A stretch of 64,000 nucleotides of DNA from Rhodoferax sp. (GTDB lineage Bacteria > Pseudomonadota > Gammaproteobacteria > Burkholderiales > Burkholderiaceae_C). The notes beneath the pieces were generated by a model that was not told where the DNA came from, made no database searches, and saw nothing but the letters and a program-made list of their open reading frames with translations. The stretch covers positions 62,001 through 126,000 of the forward strand of contig PKWM01000022.1 in assembly GCA_003133245.1 (NCBI GenBank), written 5' to 3'. This document shows, in pieces, positions 16,524-24,957 of this stretch; position 1 is the stretch's first letter, and each line of letters starts with the position of its first letter. A program made the position numbers and the translations under genes.

Positions 16524-18005
16524 ATGAACACACCCATAACTCCATTCTCCGCCGCCGGACAAAGTGATGTCAAAAATCACTTGCATCCTTACACCCAATT
16601 GCGCCAACTGGAAAAAGAAGGTCCGCTGGTGATTGTACGTGGCGAGGGCGTGCAGGTTTTCGATGAACACGGCAAAGCCTATATCGAAGGCATGGCCGGT
16701 CTCTGGTGCGCCTCCCTGGGGTTTTCCGAGAAGCGTCTGGCCGATGCCGCCTACCGCCAGATGACCACGCTGCCCTACTACCACTCGTTTTCGGGCAAGG
16801 TGCCGGGCCCGGTGACAGCGCTGGTTGAAGCCATGATCAAATGGGCGCCGGTGCCAATGGCGCGTGTGCTGTTTGCCAACTCGGGTTCCGAGTCGAACGA
16901 CACCGCGTTCAAGCTGGTACGCTACTACAACAACGCCAAAGGGCGGCCGCTGAAGAAGAAAATCATCGCGCGCGACAAGGCTTACCACGGTGTCACCGTG
17001 GCTGCTGCATCGCTGTCGGGTCTGGCCACCATGCACCAGCACTTTGACTTGCCGCTGCCCGATGTGTTGCGCGTGAGTTGCCCGCATTTCTACCAATATG
17101 GCCTGCCCGGTGAAACGCAGGCGCAGTTTGTTGACCGGCTGGCAAAGGAACTTGAAGACACAATCCTGCGCGCCGGGCCTGACACGGTGGCGGCTTTCAT
17201 TGCCGAGCCGGTGCAGGCCGCCGGCGGCGTGATCGTGCCACCGCCGGGCTACTTTGCCAAAGTTCAGGCCATCCTGAAGAAGTACGACATCCTGTTTCTG
17301 GTCGATGAAGTGGTGACCGGTTTTGGCCGTTTGGGGCAAGCCTTTGGCACCCAGGTGTTCGACCTGAAACCCGACATGATCACCGTCGCCAAAATGTTGA
17401 CTTCGGCCTATGTGCCGATGTCTGCCCTGTATCTGAGCGACGAGATTTACCAGACCGTTGCCGATGCCAGCGCAGCGATTGGCGTTTTTGGTCATGGCTA
17501 CACCTACAGCGGCCATCCGTTGGCCTGCGCCATTGCGCTGGAGACGCTGCGCATCTACGAGGCCGACAACGTGATTGGTCATGTGCAAAAAGTGGGCCCA
17601 CGGCTGCAACAAGGCCTGCAAAAATTCAAGAATCATCCGATGGTGGGCGAAGTGCGTGGGCTCGGCCTGATCGGTGCCATCGAGTTGTCGGCAGATCCAT
17701 TGCTGCGAAAACCGTTTGATCCGAAGTGCGGCGTGGGGGCTTATTTTGTCAGTCGCGCGCAAGAGCACGGGCTGATCGTGCGTAACCTGATCGGCGACGT
17801 GATTGCTTTTTCACCGCCCCTGATTATTTCGGAAGCCGAAATTGATGCGCTGCTGGCGCGCACCGAGCAAGCCCTGGCGGACACCTGGGCCTGGGTTCAG
17901 TCATGGGCTCAATCGGGGTCAGAGCCCAAATTCGCCCAGCCTTCGGCTGTCCCTTCGGGTGCGGCACTACGCGTCGCAGCAAAATTGCGATCTGACCCCA
18001 ATTGA
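16524..18005 (+). CDS. class III omega-aminotransferase (putrescine/beta-alanine-pyruvate type) with repeat-derived tail
   Basis: A 493-residue class III aminotransferase of the omega-amino acid/putrescine-pyruvate type: HPYTQLRQLEKEGPLVIVRG, FANSGSESNDTAFKLVRYYN, YHGVTVAAASLSGL, VDEVVTGFGRLG and the PLP Lys in TVAKMLTSAYVPMSA. It starts 9 bases after gabD and precedes a polyamine-type importer, so it probably removes an amino group from putrescine or a related omega-amine. Normal homology seems to end near DTWAWVQSWAQ; the last 30 or so codons are read from the GGGGTCAGA repeat at 17913-18001 and supply an alien C-terminal tail. Confidence 0.87.
   Translation: MNTPITPFSAAGQSDVKNHLHPYTQLRQLEKEGPLVIVRGEGVQVFDEHGKAYIEGMAGLWCASLGFSEKRLADAAYRQMTTLPYYHSFSGKVPGPVTALVEAMIKWAPVPMARVLFANSGSESNDTAFKLVRYYNNAKGRPLKKKIIARDKAYHGVTVAAASLSGLATMHQHFDLPLPDVLRVSCPHFYQYGLPGETQAQFVDRLAKELEDTILRAGPDTVAAFIAEPVQAAGGVIVPPPGYFAKVQAILKKYDILFLVDEVVTGFGRLGQAFGTQVFDLKPDMITVAKMLTSAYVPMSALYLSDEIYQTVADASAAIGVFGHGYTYSGHPLACAIALETLRIYEADNVIGHVQKVGPRLQQGLQKFKNHPMVGEVRGLGLIGAIELSADPLLRKPFDPKCGVGAYFVSRAQEHGLIVRNLIGDVIAFSPPLIISEAEIDALLARTEQALADTWAWVQSWAQSGSEPKFAQPSAVPSGAALRVAAKLRSDPN
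17913..18001. repeat. GGGGTCAGA-type dispersed repeat, copy B (inside a coding region)
   Basis: Inverse-orientation relative of the repeat at 11952-12039: TCGGGGTCAGAGCCCAAATT, a CGCCCAGCCTTCGGCTG block and a closing TCTGACCCCAA. It overlaps the 3' end of the aminotransferase gene and ends 8 bases before the next gene's ATG, so it provides both the protein's tail and its stop codon. Confidence 0.75.
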
Positions 18006-18008
18006 GCT

Positions 18009-19127
18009 ATGGCCTTGATCGAATTTGACCATGTCTTCAAGCGCTACCCCGGCAGCGGTGCCGCGGCGGTGGAAGACCTGAATCTGCACATTGAAGCGGG
18101 TGAATTCTTGACCCTGCTCGGTCCATCGGGCTCGGGGAAAACCACCACCTTGATGCTGCTGGCCGGCTTTGAAGCGCTCAGCGCAGGCTCGATCCGGCTC
18201 GACGGTGCATCGATCGAATCGCTGCCGCCACATTTGCGCAACATGGGGGTGGTGTTTCAAAGCTACTCGCTGTTTCCGCATATGACGGTGGCGCAAAACG
18301 TGGCTTTCCCGCTGTCGGTGCGCAAGTTCGGTGCAGCGCTTATCGCCGACAAGGTGACCCAAGCCCTGACCAAGGTGCATCTGGAAAATTTTACCCATCG
18401 CAAGCCCAGCCAACTCTCGGGTGGCCAGCAGCAGCGCGTCGCGTTGGCACGGGCTTTGGTGTTTGAGCCGCGTCTGGTGTTGATGGATGAGCCCCTGTCG
18501 GCGTTGGACAAGAAGTTGCGCGAGGAGATGCAACTCGAAATCCGGCGCTTGCACCGCGAACTGGGTATCACCATGGTGTTTGTCACGCACGATCAATCTG
18601 AGGCCATGACGCTGTCGGACCGGGTCGCTGTCTTCAACCAGGGAAGAATTGAGCAACTGGCTTCGCCGCAGCAGTTGTACGATGCGCCGGCCAACCCGTT
18701 TGTTGCCAATTTTCTGGGCGACAACAACATGATCAATTGCACGCTGGAATCGACCACGCCAGCGCGACTGGAAACCGCCACAGCCAGCGTTAAAACGGTC
18801 ACGGGCCAAAGCCTGCAAGCCCGGCTTTGCGGCACCCAGACGTTGCCTGAAAATGCTGCTGTCAAGCTTTGTGTGCGTCCTGAATTTCTGCAAGTTAGCG
18901 CTGATCGTGCGGCACTCGCCACCGGCAATTGCATGGATGCCACCCTGGTTGACCTGATTCACCAGGGTGATCACTGGCGATTGGTAGCGCGTCTGCAGTG
19001 CAGAAGCGGGCCTGAAGAGGCAACGCAATGGTTTGCAAAAATCAGCCCCGGCGCTTTGCCGCAAGGGTTGGTCGTGGGGCAAAACGTGAGTCTTGGCTTT
19101 TCAGCGCAGGATGCATGGGTGTTTTGA
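18009..19127 (+). CDS. potA: PotA-like ABC transporter ATPase (polyamine type)
   Basis: A 372-residue ABC ATPase with Walker A GPSGSGKTT, Q-loop VVFQSYSLFPHMTVAQN, signature LSGGQQQRVALARAL, Walker B LVLMDEPLSALD, switch VTHDQ and a C-terminal TOBE-type domain (about 270-372). This is the PotA/FbpC-like architecture used by spermidine/putrescine importers. First gene of an ATPase, binding protein, permease, permease set directly after the omega-aminotransferase. Substrate by context: putrescine, GABA or a related amine. The symbol is by similarity. Confidence 0.85.
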   Translation: MALIEFDHVFKRYPGSGAAAVEDLNLHIEAGEFLTLLGPSGSGKTTTLMLLAGFEALSAGSIRLDGASIESLPPHLRNMGVVFQSYSLFPHMTVAQNVAFPLSVRKFGAALIADKVTQALTKVHLENFTHRKPSQLSGGQQQRVALARALVFEPRLVLMDEPLSALDKKLREEMQLEIRRLHRELGITMVFVTHDQSEAMTLSDRVAVFNQGRIEQLASPQQLYDAPANPFVANFLGDNNMINCTLESTTPARLETATASVKTVTGQSLQARLCGTQTLPENAAVKLCVRPEFLQVSADRAALATGNCMDATLVDLIHQGDHWRLVARLQCRSGPEEATQWFAKISPGALPQGLVVGQNVSLGFSAQDAWVF

Positions 19128-19161
19128 TGGTTTAACTTTATTTTTATTCAGGAGAACGGGT

Positions 19162-20211
19162 ATGAAAAAGCAGGTATTGATAGCGATTGCCGAGGCCGCC
19201 ACCCTGGCGTGTCTGGCGCTCTCGGCACAAGCGCAAACGCGCGATCTCAATGTGGTGTCATGGGGCGGCGCTTATCAGGACGGCCAAAAGGAAGTCTATT
19301 TCAAGCCCTTTAATGCCACTGGCATCAAGTTGAGCGATGAAGCGTGGGACGGCGGCCTGGGTGTGTTGCGCACCAAGATCAAAGGCGGCAACAACACCTG
19401 GGACGTGGTGCAGGTCGAGCACGACGAGCTGGAGATCGGCTGCGACGAAGGTTTGTATGAAAAGCTCGATGTCAACAAGATCGGCGGCGCGGCGCGTTAC
19501 CTGCCGGGCACCGTGCAAGCTTGCGGCGTGGGCGCCATCATTTACAACCTGGTGCTGACCTATGACGGCGACAAGATGAAAGCGGCACCGAACGGCTGGG
19601 CTGATTTCTTTGACGCCAAAAAGATCCCGGGCAAGCGCGCGATTCGCAACGGCGCCAAATGGAACCTCGAAATTGCGCTGATTGGCGACGGTGTCGCGGC
19701 CAAAGACGTTTACAAAGTGCTACGCACGCCCGAGGGAGTGGACCGCGCCTTCAAGAAACTCGACAGCATCAAGGGCGATCTGGTGTTCTGGAAGAGCGGC
19801 GCGCAGCCGCCGCAGATGCTCGCGGCGGGTGATGTGGTCATGACCACCGCTTACAACGGCCGCATCACCGCCGCCAACGAGAAGGACAATAAAAACTTCA
19901 AGATGGTCTGGAAAGATACGCCCTGGACCATGGACAGTTGGGTCATCATGAAAGGCTCGCCACAAAAAGCCAACGCCGAGAAGCTGATCGAATTCATGGG
20001 TCGCCCCGAGAACCAGGCCAAGTTGCCCAAGTATGTGCGTTACGGCGTCACCGCAGTGGCCGCCACACCGCTGATCGACAAGTCCCTGATGGCTGATTTG
20101 CCAACCAATCCGGCGATTCACAAACAGGCTTTTGCCGAGGACGTGAAGTTCTGGATTGACAACGGTGACAAGCTGGCCGAACGTTGGATCAAGTGGGCCG
20201 GCACCAAGTAA
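19162..20211 (+). CDS. PotD/PotF-like periplasmic substrate-binding protein
   Basis: A 349-residue extracellular solute-binding protein. ATG 19162 is chosen because an AGGAGAA ribosome site lies 8 bases upstream and a signal peptide follows (MKKQVLIAIAEAATLACLAL, cleaved after SAQAQ). The mature protein begins RDLNVVSWGGAYQDGQ, as in PotD/PotF-type receptors, and includes the PWTMDSWVIMKGSPQKANAE hinge region. It delivers a polyamine-like ligand to the two permeases that follow. Confidence 0.86.
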   Translation: MKKQVLIAIAEAATLACLALSAQAQTRDLNVVSWGGAYQDGQKEVYFKPFNATGIKLSDEAWDGGLGVLRTKIKGGNNTWDVVQVEHDELEIGCDEGLYEKLDVNKIGGAARYLPGTVQACGVGAIIYNLVLTYDGDKMKAAPNGWADFFDAKKIPGKRAIRNGAKWNLEIALIGDGVAAKDVYKVLRTPEGVDRAFKKLDSIKGDLVFWKSGAQPPQMLAAGDVVMTTAYNGRITAANEKDNKNFKMVWKDTPWTMDSWVIMKGSPQKANAEKLIEFMGRPENQAKLPKYVRYGVTAVAATPLIDKSLMADLPTNPAIHKQAFAEDVKFWIDNGDKLAERWIKWAGTK

Positions 20212-20218
20212 ACCAGCC

Positions 20219-21397
20219 ATGCACATGCGTCAACGAACAGCCCTGCTACTGCCCTTGACCGGGTTTTTACTGGTGTTTTTTGTGGCGCCGCTGCTGTGGC
20301 TGCTTTCGCTGGCAGTGCGCGAGGCTGAAGTGCCGCGCGCATTGCCGCGAACCCTGGTGGCACTGCAAGGCTGGCACGCCGGACAGACCTTGCCAACCCA
20401 GCTTTATGCGCGTTTTGCGCAGGACCTGAGCGAAGCTCGTGCCGCCAGCACACTGGCCGATGCAGCGCGGCGTCTCAATTATGAAGTGAACGGCGTGCGC
20501 AGCACCCTGATGCGCGCCGCCCGTGAAGTGTCGGATGCACCCGCCAACACGGTGTTTGGGTCCGATTTTTTTGCGGCGGTCGATCCGGCTTTGACGAGCC
20601 CGGACTTCTTTGCCGCCGTCAAACGTGCGCGCGGCCCGGTATCGGGCTATTACCTGCTGGCCGCCTTCGACCTGACACGCACCGCCAAAGGCGAAATAGA
20701 GCGTGTTTCCGAAGCCAATCGAATTTATGTTGATGTGCTGCTGCGCACTCTGGGCATCAGTGCCAGCGTCACGTTGCTGTGCCTGCTGCTGGGTTTTCCG
20801 GTGGCGATGCTGCTCACGCAGGTGACTGAAAAAACCGCTGACTGGCTGATGATTCTGGTGTTGCTGCCATTCTGGACATCGCTGTTGGTGCGCACTGCCG
20901 CCTGGGTGGTGGTGTTGCAACGTGAAGGCATGGTCAACTCGCTGCTCATGCACCTGGGCCTGATTAGCGAGCCTTTGACTCTCATCTACAACCGCACGGG
21001 TGTGCTGATTGCGATGACACATGTGCTGTTGCCGTTCATGATTTTGCCGCTGTACAGCGTGCTCAAAGGCATTCCGGCGCACTACATGCGCGCAGCCGCC
21101 AGTCTGGGTGCGCCACCGCTGACGGCTTTTTTTCGGGTTTATCTGCCGATGGCGGCACCCGCCATCATGGCCGGCTCGCTGATGGTGTTCATCCTGGCCA
21201 TGGGCTACTACATCACACCGGCACTGGTGGGTGGAGGGTCGGACCAGATGTTGTCTTATTTTGTTGCCACCTACACCACCGACACCGGAAACTGGGGCCT
21301 GGCTTCCGCCCTGGGCTTGATGATGCTGGTCACCACCATGCTCTTGTATGCACTGGCGCACAAGCTCTCGAGTGGTCGCGCGCTCTCCATGGGCTAA
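20219..21397 (+). CDS. PotB-like ABC permease
   Basis: A 392-residue permease. One N-terminal helix (LLLPLTGFLLVFFVAPLLWL) is followed by a periplasmic insert of about 130 residues, then the MetI-like core with five helices. The coupling loop YMRAAASLGAPPLTAFFRVY is clear. The large insert after helix 1 is longer than in E. coli PotB but occurs in related PotB/YdcU-type permeases. Starts 7 bases after the binding-protein gene at ATG 20219 (ATG 20225 possible). Confidence 0.85.
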   Translation: MHMRQRTALLLPLTGFLLVFFVAPLLWLLSLAVREAEVPRALPRTLVALQGWHAGQTLPTQLYARFAQDLSEARAASTLADAARRLNYEVNGVRSTLMRAAREVSDAPANTVFGSDFFAAVDPALTSPDFFAAVKRARGPVSGYYLLAAFDLTRTAKGEIERVSEANRIYVDVLLRTLGISASVTLLCLLLGFPVAMLLTQVTEKTADWLMILVLLPFWTSLLVRTAAWVVVLQREGMVNSLLMHLGLISEPLTLIYNRTGVLIAMTHVLLPFMILPLYSVLKGIPAHYMRAAASLGAPPLTAFFRVYLPMAAPAIMAGSLMVFILAMGYYITPALVGGGSDQMLSYFVATYTTDTGNWGLASALGLMMLVTTMLLYALAHKLSSGRALSMG

Positions 21398-21521
21398 AAA
21401 TATGACCCCCCACGCTTGTCACTTCCCCGGAATCGGCCACAGCCGATTACGCATGTACTGCGCTGCCCCCCGAGGGGGCCGTGCCCTCGGGCAAGTCTCG
21501 TAGTGACGGCGCGACGGCAGC
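21398..21521. repeat. Comamonadaceae-type G/C-rich intergenic repeat inside the operon
   Basis: The 124 bases between the two permease genes hold a hairpin-rich block: a CCCCCACGCTTGTCACTTCC start, GCCCCCCGAGGGGGC and GCCCTCGGGC palindromes, and a CGGCGCGACGGCAGC end just before the next ATG. Composition and position fit a mobile non-coding repeat that has separated two otherwise tightly linked genes. Confidence 0.5.
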
Positions 21522-22328
21522 ATGAAGCGTCTTAAATTCCCGTGGAAACCCATTTACTGGCTGCTGTGCGCCCTGGTGCTGGTGTTTCTGCTGGCACCGA
21601 TTGCGGCCATCATTCCACTGTCTTTCTCCAGCGGCTCCTTTCTGACTTACCCCTTGCCGGGTCTGTCACTGCGCTGGTACCAGGAGGTGTTGGGCGGCCA
21701 CAAATGGCTTGCCGCCCTGGGTAATTCGCTCTACGTTGGTGCTTTTGCCACGGCCATTTCGGTGCTGTTGGGCACACTGGCTTGTCTGGGTCTGATGCGC
21801 CACAAAGCGTGGTGGAGCGAGGCCCTCAAAATGATGGCGCTCTCGCCCATGATCGTGCCGGTGATCTTGATTGCCGTGGCCAGCTACTTTTTTCTGGCAC
21901 CGCTCTCACTGACCAGCAGCTACAGCGGCTTGATCATTGCGCACACCGTGATTGCCGTGCCCTTTGTGGTGGTGCCGGTGCTGACCGCGCTGGAGTTGCT
22001 TGACCCCAATCTGGTGCGCGCTGCCGCCGCTTGCGGCGCTACGCCGCGGGTTGCCTTCATGCGGGTCACCTTGCCTGGCATCATGCCCGCCATGGCCTCG
22101 GGCGCCCTGTTTGCGTTCGCCACTTCTTTTGACGATGTGGTGGTTGCGCTACTGATCGCCGGCCCGGCGCAGCGCACTTTGCCACTTGAAATGTTCTCCA
22201 GCCTGCGCGACAGCATGACACCGGCGCTGACGGCAGTGGCGACCATCATGATTGTTTTTTCAACCACCCTGTTTATGTTGATGCAGATGCTGCAACGGCG
22301 CACGCGCCGTGCCGCCCAGCGCGCTTGA
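21522..22328 (+). CDS. PotC-like ABC permease
   Basis: A 268-residue inner-membrane permease with six hydrophobic helices, PIAAIIPLSFSSGSFLTYPL after helix 1 and the MetI-type coupling loop LVRAAAACGATPRVAFMRVT. It pairs with the upstream permease to form the translocation channel. The distance to the previous gene is enlarged by a repeat. Confidence 0.87.
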   Translation: MKRLKFPWKPIYWLLCALVLVFLLAPIAAIIPLSFSSGSFLTYPLPGLSLRWYQEVLGGHKWLAALGNSLYVGAFATAISVLLGTLACLGLMRHKAWWSEALKMMALSPMIVPVILIAVASYFFLAPLSLTSSYSGLIIAHTVIAVPFVVVPVLTALELLDPNLVRAAAACGATPRVAFMRVTLPGIMPAMASGALFAFATSFDDVVVALLIAGPAQRTLPLEMFSSLRDSMTPALTAVATIMIVFSTTLFMLMQMLQRRTRRAAQRA

Positions 22329-22334
22329 CTCACC

Positions 22335-23072
22335 ATGGCAGAACAAAAAACTGCAATCGTCACCGGGGCCAGCCGTGGCATCGGGCACGCCGTGGCGCAG
22401 CGCTTTGCCGATTTGGGCTGGCGTGTCATCACGGTGTCGCGCGGCCCGCCGCCGCCGAAATGCCCGTGGAATGATGATGGCAACACCCACGTTCAACTCG
22501 ACTTGTCCAATCTGGACGAAATCACCAAAACGGTCGCGGCACTGCGGCCTCTGCTGGGCGGCTCCAAACTGCACGCACTGGTGAACAATGCGGGCATCTC
22601 ACCCAAAGGGCCAGGCGGCGAGCGGGTCAACTCGCTCACCACCGACCTGAAGGTCTGGCAAGAGATGTACAACGCCAACTTTTATGCACCGCTGATCCTG
22701 ACGCGCGGCTTTGCCCAGGAGCTCTCCAACGCGCAGGGCTCGGTCGTCAACCTGTGTTCGATTGCGGCCTACCGGGTTCACCCTTTTGCCGGTGCCGCCT
22801 ACGCCACCTCCAAAGCCGCGCTGGCCGCGCTGACGCGGGAAATGGCGGCCGACATGGCGCCAATGGGGGTGCGTGTTAACGCCATTGCACCGGGTGAAAT
22901 CAACACCACCATCCTGTCACCGGGAACAAGCAAGATCGTGGACAACAACATTCCGATGCGGCGCTTGGGCGAAGTCAGCGAAATTGCCGACCTGATCGAA
23001 TTCCTGTGTAGCGAAAAGTCGTCCTATATCACCGGTGCCGAGATTGCCATCGACGGGGGGCAGCGGGTGTAG
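22335..23072 (+). CDS. SDR-family NAD(P)-dependent oxidoreductase
   Basis: A 245-residue short-chain dehydrogenase. The cofactor motif TGASRGIG, the NNAG motif, catalytic Ser and Tyr-x-x-x-Lys (AAYATSKAALAAL) and a C-terminal ITGAEIAIDGGQRV are all present. It is the last gene of the polyamine-type importer operon (6 bases after the permease) and may oxidise or reduce an intermediate of that route; the substrate is unknown. Its last codons and TAG stop overlap the first 10 bases of a tRNA-Gly sequence. Confidence 0.85.
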   Translation: MAEQKTAIVTGASRGIGHAVAQRFADLGWRVITVSRGPPPPKCPWNDDGNTHVQLDLSNLDEITKTVAALRPLLGGSKLHALVNNAGISPKGPGGERVNSLTTDLKVWQEMYNANFYAPLILTRGFAQELSNAQGSVVNLCSIAAYRVHPFAGAAYATSKAALAALTREMAADMAPMGVRVNAIAPGEINTTILSPGTSKIVDNNIPMRRLGEVSEIADLIEFLCSEKSSYITGAEIAIDGGQRV

Positions 23073-23136
23073 TTCAACGGCAGGACGGCAGCTTCCCAAG
23101 CTGCATATGAGGGTCCGATTCCCTTCACCCACTCCA
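23063..23136 (+). tRNA. tRNA-Gly(CCC)-like, copy 1 (possibly degenerate)
   Basis: A 74-base cloverleaf including encoded CCA. The anticodon loop TTCCCAA gives CCC (Gly), closed by a perfect GCAGC/GCTGC stem. It differs from copy 2 (33526-33599) at five positions; one creates a C-A mismatch at pair 2-71 of the acceptor stem, the others fall in the D arm and variable loop. It overlaps the 3' end of the SDR gene. It may be functional or a decaying duplicate. Confidence 0.75.
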
Positions 23137-23216
23137 CGTCTCGTTAACCAATTGATTTAATTAAATAAATCAAGATTTTTAGCCACTGCTACAGCACACT
23201 CACACAAAGGTGTGCC

Positions 23217-23510
23217 ATGCTTTATCTTTTTCGTCGTCCGTCGGGCATTTACGTTCTTCGCATCGCTGTGCCAGTTCAGCTTCGCTCACTTTTCAACAAA
23301 CGAGAAATTGCCGCGACCACGGGAACTCGTGAACTGACCATCGCCAAGATAGTCGCTAGTGCCCAGGTAGCACAATGGCAACAATGCTTCTTCGACTCTA
23401 GCCGGCTCATGTCGCTGGCAACACTTCCACGATGGATCATCAAGAAATTCTGAAACTCGCCCATGGGCACTACGTATTGCTGGCTGACGGTCTATTGCGA
23501 ACCCACAGCA
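23217..23510 (+). pseudogene. tyrosine-recombinase (integrase) N-terminal fragment, frameshifted
   Basis: An ATG frame encodes 78 residues, MLYLFRRPSGIYVLRIAVPV then KREIAATTGTRELTIAKIVA and FDSSRLMSL, which resembles the arm-binding N-terminus of phage/island integrases. The frame ends at 23453. The continuation DHQEILKLAHGHYVLLADGL is found in another frame just downstream, showing a frameshift near 23430. The catalytic domain is gone. It lies 80 bases after a tRNA-Gly, the normal place for an island integrase. Confidence 0.65.
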
Positions 23511-23525
23511 AAAGCAGCATGAACC

Positions 23526-23855
23526 ATGAACGTCGAGTCCATTCCCAAATCCACCCGCCCTGCTGCCAAACTGTGGACAACCATTCACGTTGCCGCCAAG
23601 AAGCTACTGCTGTCCAACGTCTGGTGCGCCCACTGCCGCCATGAGGTCACTATCACTGACTTCGCCGGGACAGTCGTGGGTGGCATCCACCATTTGAGGC
23701 GACGCGAGACCGCCAAAGTGCCCGAAGGGCGAAGGCATCAACCACCCAAAATTTGTGCAAGCCGTGCAGAAGTCAAGAAGTGGATTACCAGAGTAATGTC
23801 AGGCGTAGTGTTAAATCTCGCCTTCATCCCGTTGTCAATGGCCTTTCGTATTTGA
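23526..23855 (+). CDS. zinc-ribbon-like hypothetical protein, probably truncated
   Basis: A 109-codon frame. Residues 12-45 (AAKLWTTIHVAAKKLLLSNV, then WCAHCRHEVTITDF) look like a genuine protein with one CxxC knuckle, as in small island proteins next to integrases. A second CxxC expected for a zinc ribbon is missing and the rest looks out of frame, so the gene is probably decayed. Function unknown. Confidence 0.4.
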   Translation: MNVESIPKSTRPAAKLWTTIHVAAKKLLLSNVWCAHCRHEVTITDFAGTVVGGIHHLRRRETAKVPEGRRHQPPKICASRAEVKKWITRVMSGVVLNLAFIPLSMAFRI

Positions 23856-23905
23856 GACGCTTTGCCAGGCATTGGGATTCCAGCAGAGGAGAACCAACCG
23901 CCCGT

Positions 23906-24805
23906 CTACCATGTCATCCCTGGTTGGGAAAAGTGATTTGTCAAGAAATCCAGGAGCGCTCGAACCTTGGGCAAGACATGTTTGCGGGTTGGATAGACTG
24001 CATAAATGCCAAGCTCAAGCGATCGAAATTCGGGCATCAACTCAACCAATGTTCCCGCGGCCAAATCGTCACCCACCAGGAAGCTGGGCTGCAAGATGAT
24101 GCCGTGGCTGGCAAGTGCAGCCGCTCGGCAGGTGTCCCCGTTGTTGGTATGAATGCATGGATTGGTTTTGACACTCACTGATCCCAGCGGTCCCTTGAAG
24201 TGCCACTCGTCCTTGGTTGACAAGTAGCTGTAGGAAATCACGGAATGGCCAGTCAATTCGCTGGGGTGCTTTGGTGTGCCGTGCAGAGTGAGATATTGTC
24301 GCGACGCGCACAGCACCATGCGCGTCGTTGCCAGTCTCTTGCTGACCAAAGTCGAATTTTCTAAATTGGCGATGCGAATGGCCACGTCATAGCCTTCCTC
24401 CACCAAATCGACCAGACGATCGGCCAGCGTCACGTCCAGTTTGACCTTGGGGTGCTGGGCCCTGAAGGCTCCCCACAGGGGTGCCAGATGCAGAACGCCA
24501 AAGGTAAAAGGCGCATTGATTCGGAGCAGCCCACTCGCGGCATCGTTACGTGACGTGATTTCATCCTCAGCCTCTGCCAGTTCGGCCAGTAGCTCCTTGC
24601 TGCGAACATAAAAAATCTGGCCTTCATCTGTCAGTGAGAGCCGCCGGGTCGTGCGGTGCAGCAAGCGCACACCCAAGCGGGTTTCCATATCAACGACATA
24701 GCGCGAGACCGCCGCCTTGGACATAGCGAGCGCGTCGGCGGCTTTGACAAAGCTCCCCGCGTCAACCACCGCATTGAGGGTTTGCATTTCAAGAAATCGG
24801 TCCAT
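23906..24805 (-). CDS. LysR-family transcriptional regulator
   Basis: A 299-residue LTTR. The N-terminal winged HTH is at 1-60 (FLEMQTLNAVVDAGSFVKAA, LAMSKAAVSRYVVDMETRLG, RLLHRTTRRLSLTDEG), followed by a two-lobed effector domain. It is divergent from the operon starting at 24958 with 152 bases between, the classical LysR arrangement, so it probably controls that operon in response to a small, perhaps aromatic or quinone-like, inducer. Confidence 0.87.
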   Translation of the reverse strand: MDRFLEMQTLNAVVDAGSFVKAADALAMSKAAVSRYVVDMETRLGVRLLHRTTRRLSLTDEGQIFYVRSKELLAELAEAEDEITSRNDAASGLLRINAPFTFGVLHLAPLWGAFRAQHPKVKLDVTLADRLVDLVEEGYDVAIRIANLENSTLVSKRLATTRMVLCASRQYLTLHGTPKHPSELTGHSVISYSYLSTKDEWHFKGPLGSVSVKTNPCIHTNNGDTCRAAALASHGIILQPSFLVGDDLAAGTLVELMPEFRSLELGIYAVYPTRKHVLPKVRALLDFLTNHFSQPGMTW

Positions 24806-24957
24806 TGATCCTCCAATTGAGACAATTAATCATATTTAGAACTGTTTATCTTCTCTCATGTTTCCAATAAAGTCCATCCCATGCACTGCAAACCGCAAAT
24901 GGACAAGCAAATGCAGTGCTTGCAACGGATCAATTCCACTAACTTAAAGGAATCATC

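Noticed and set aside
16518-17768. 416-codon minus-strand frame opposite the omega-aminotransferase
   Set aside because: Shadow of the real gene; no motif or start signal.
20267-21361. 364-codon minus-strand frame opposite the PotB-like permease
   Set aside because: Gln/His/Arg-rich shadow of a membrane protein gene.
23063-23072. Considering the SDR stop inside tRNA-Gly copy 1 as proof that the tRNA is an insertion
   Set aside because: SDR proteins often end with this GGQRV-like sequence, so the C-terminus may be native and the overlap original.
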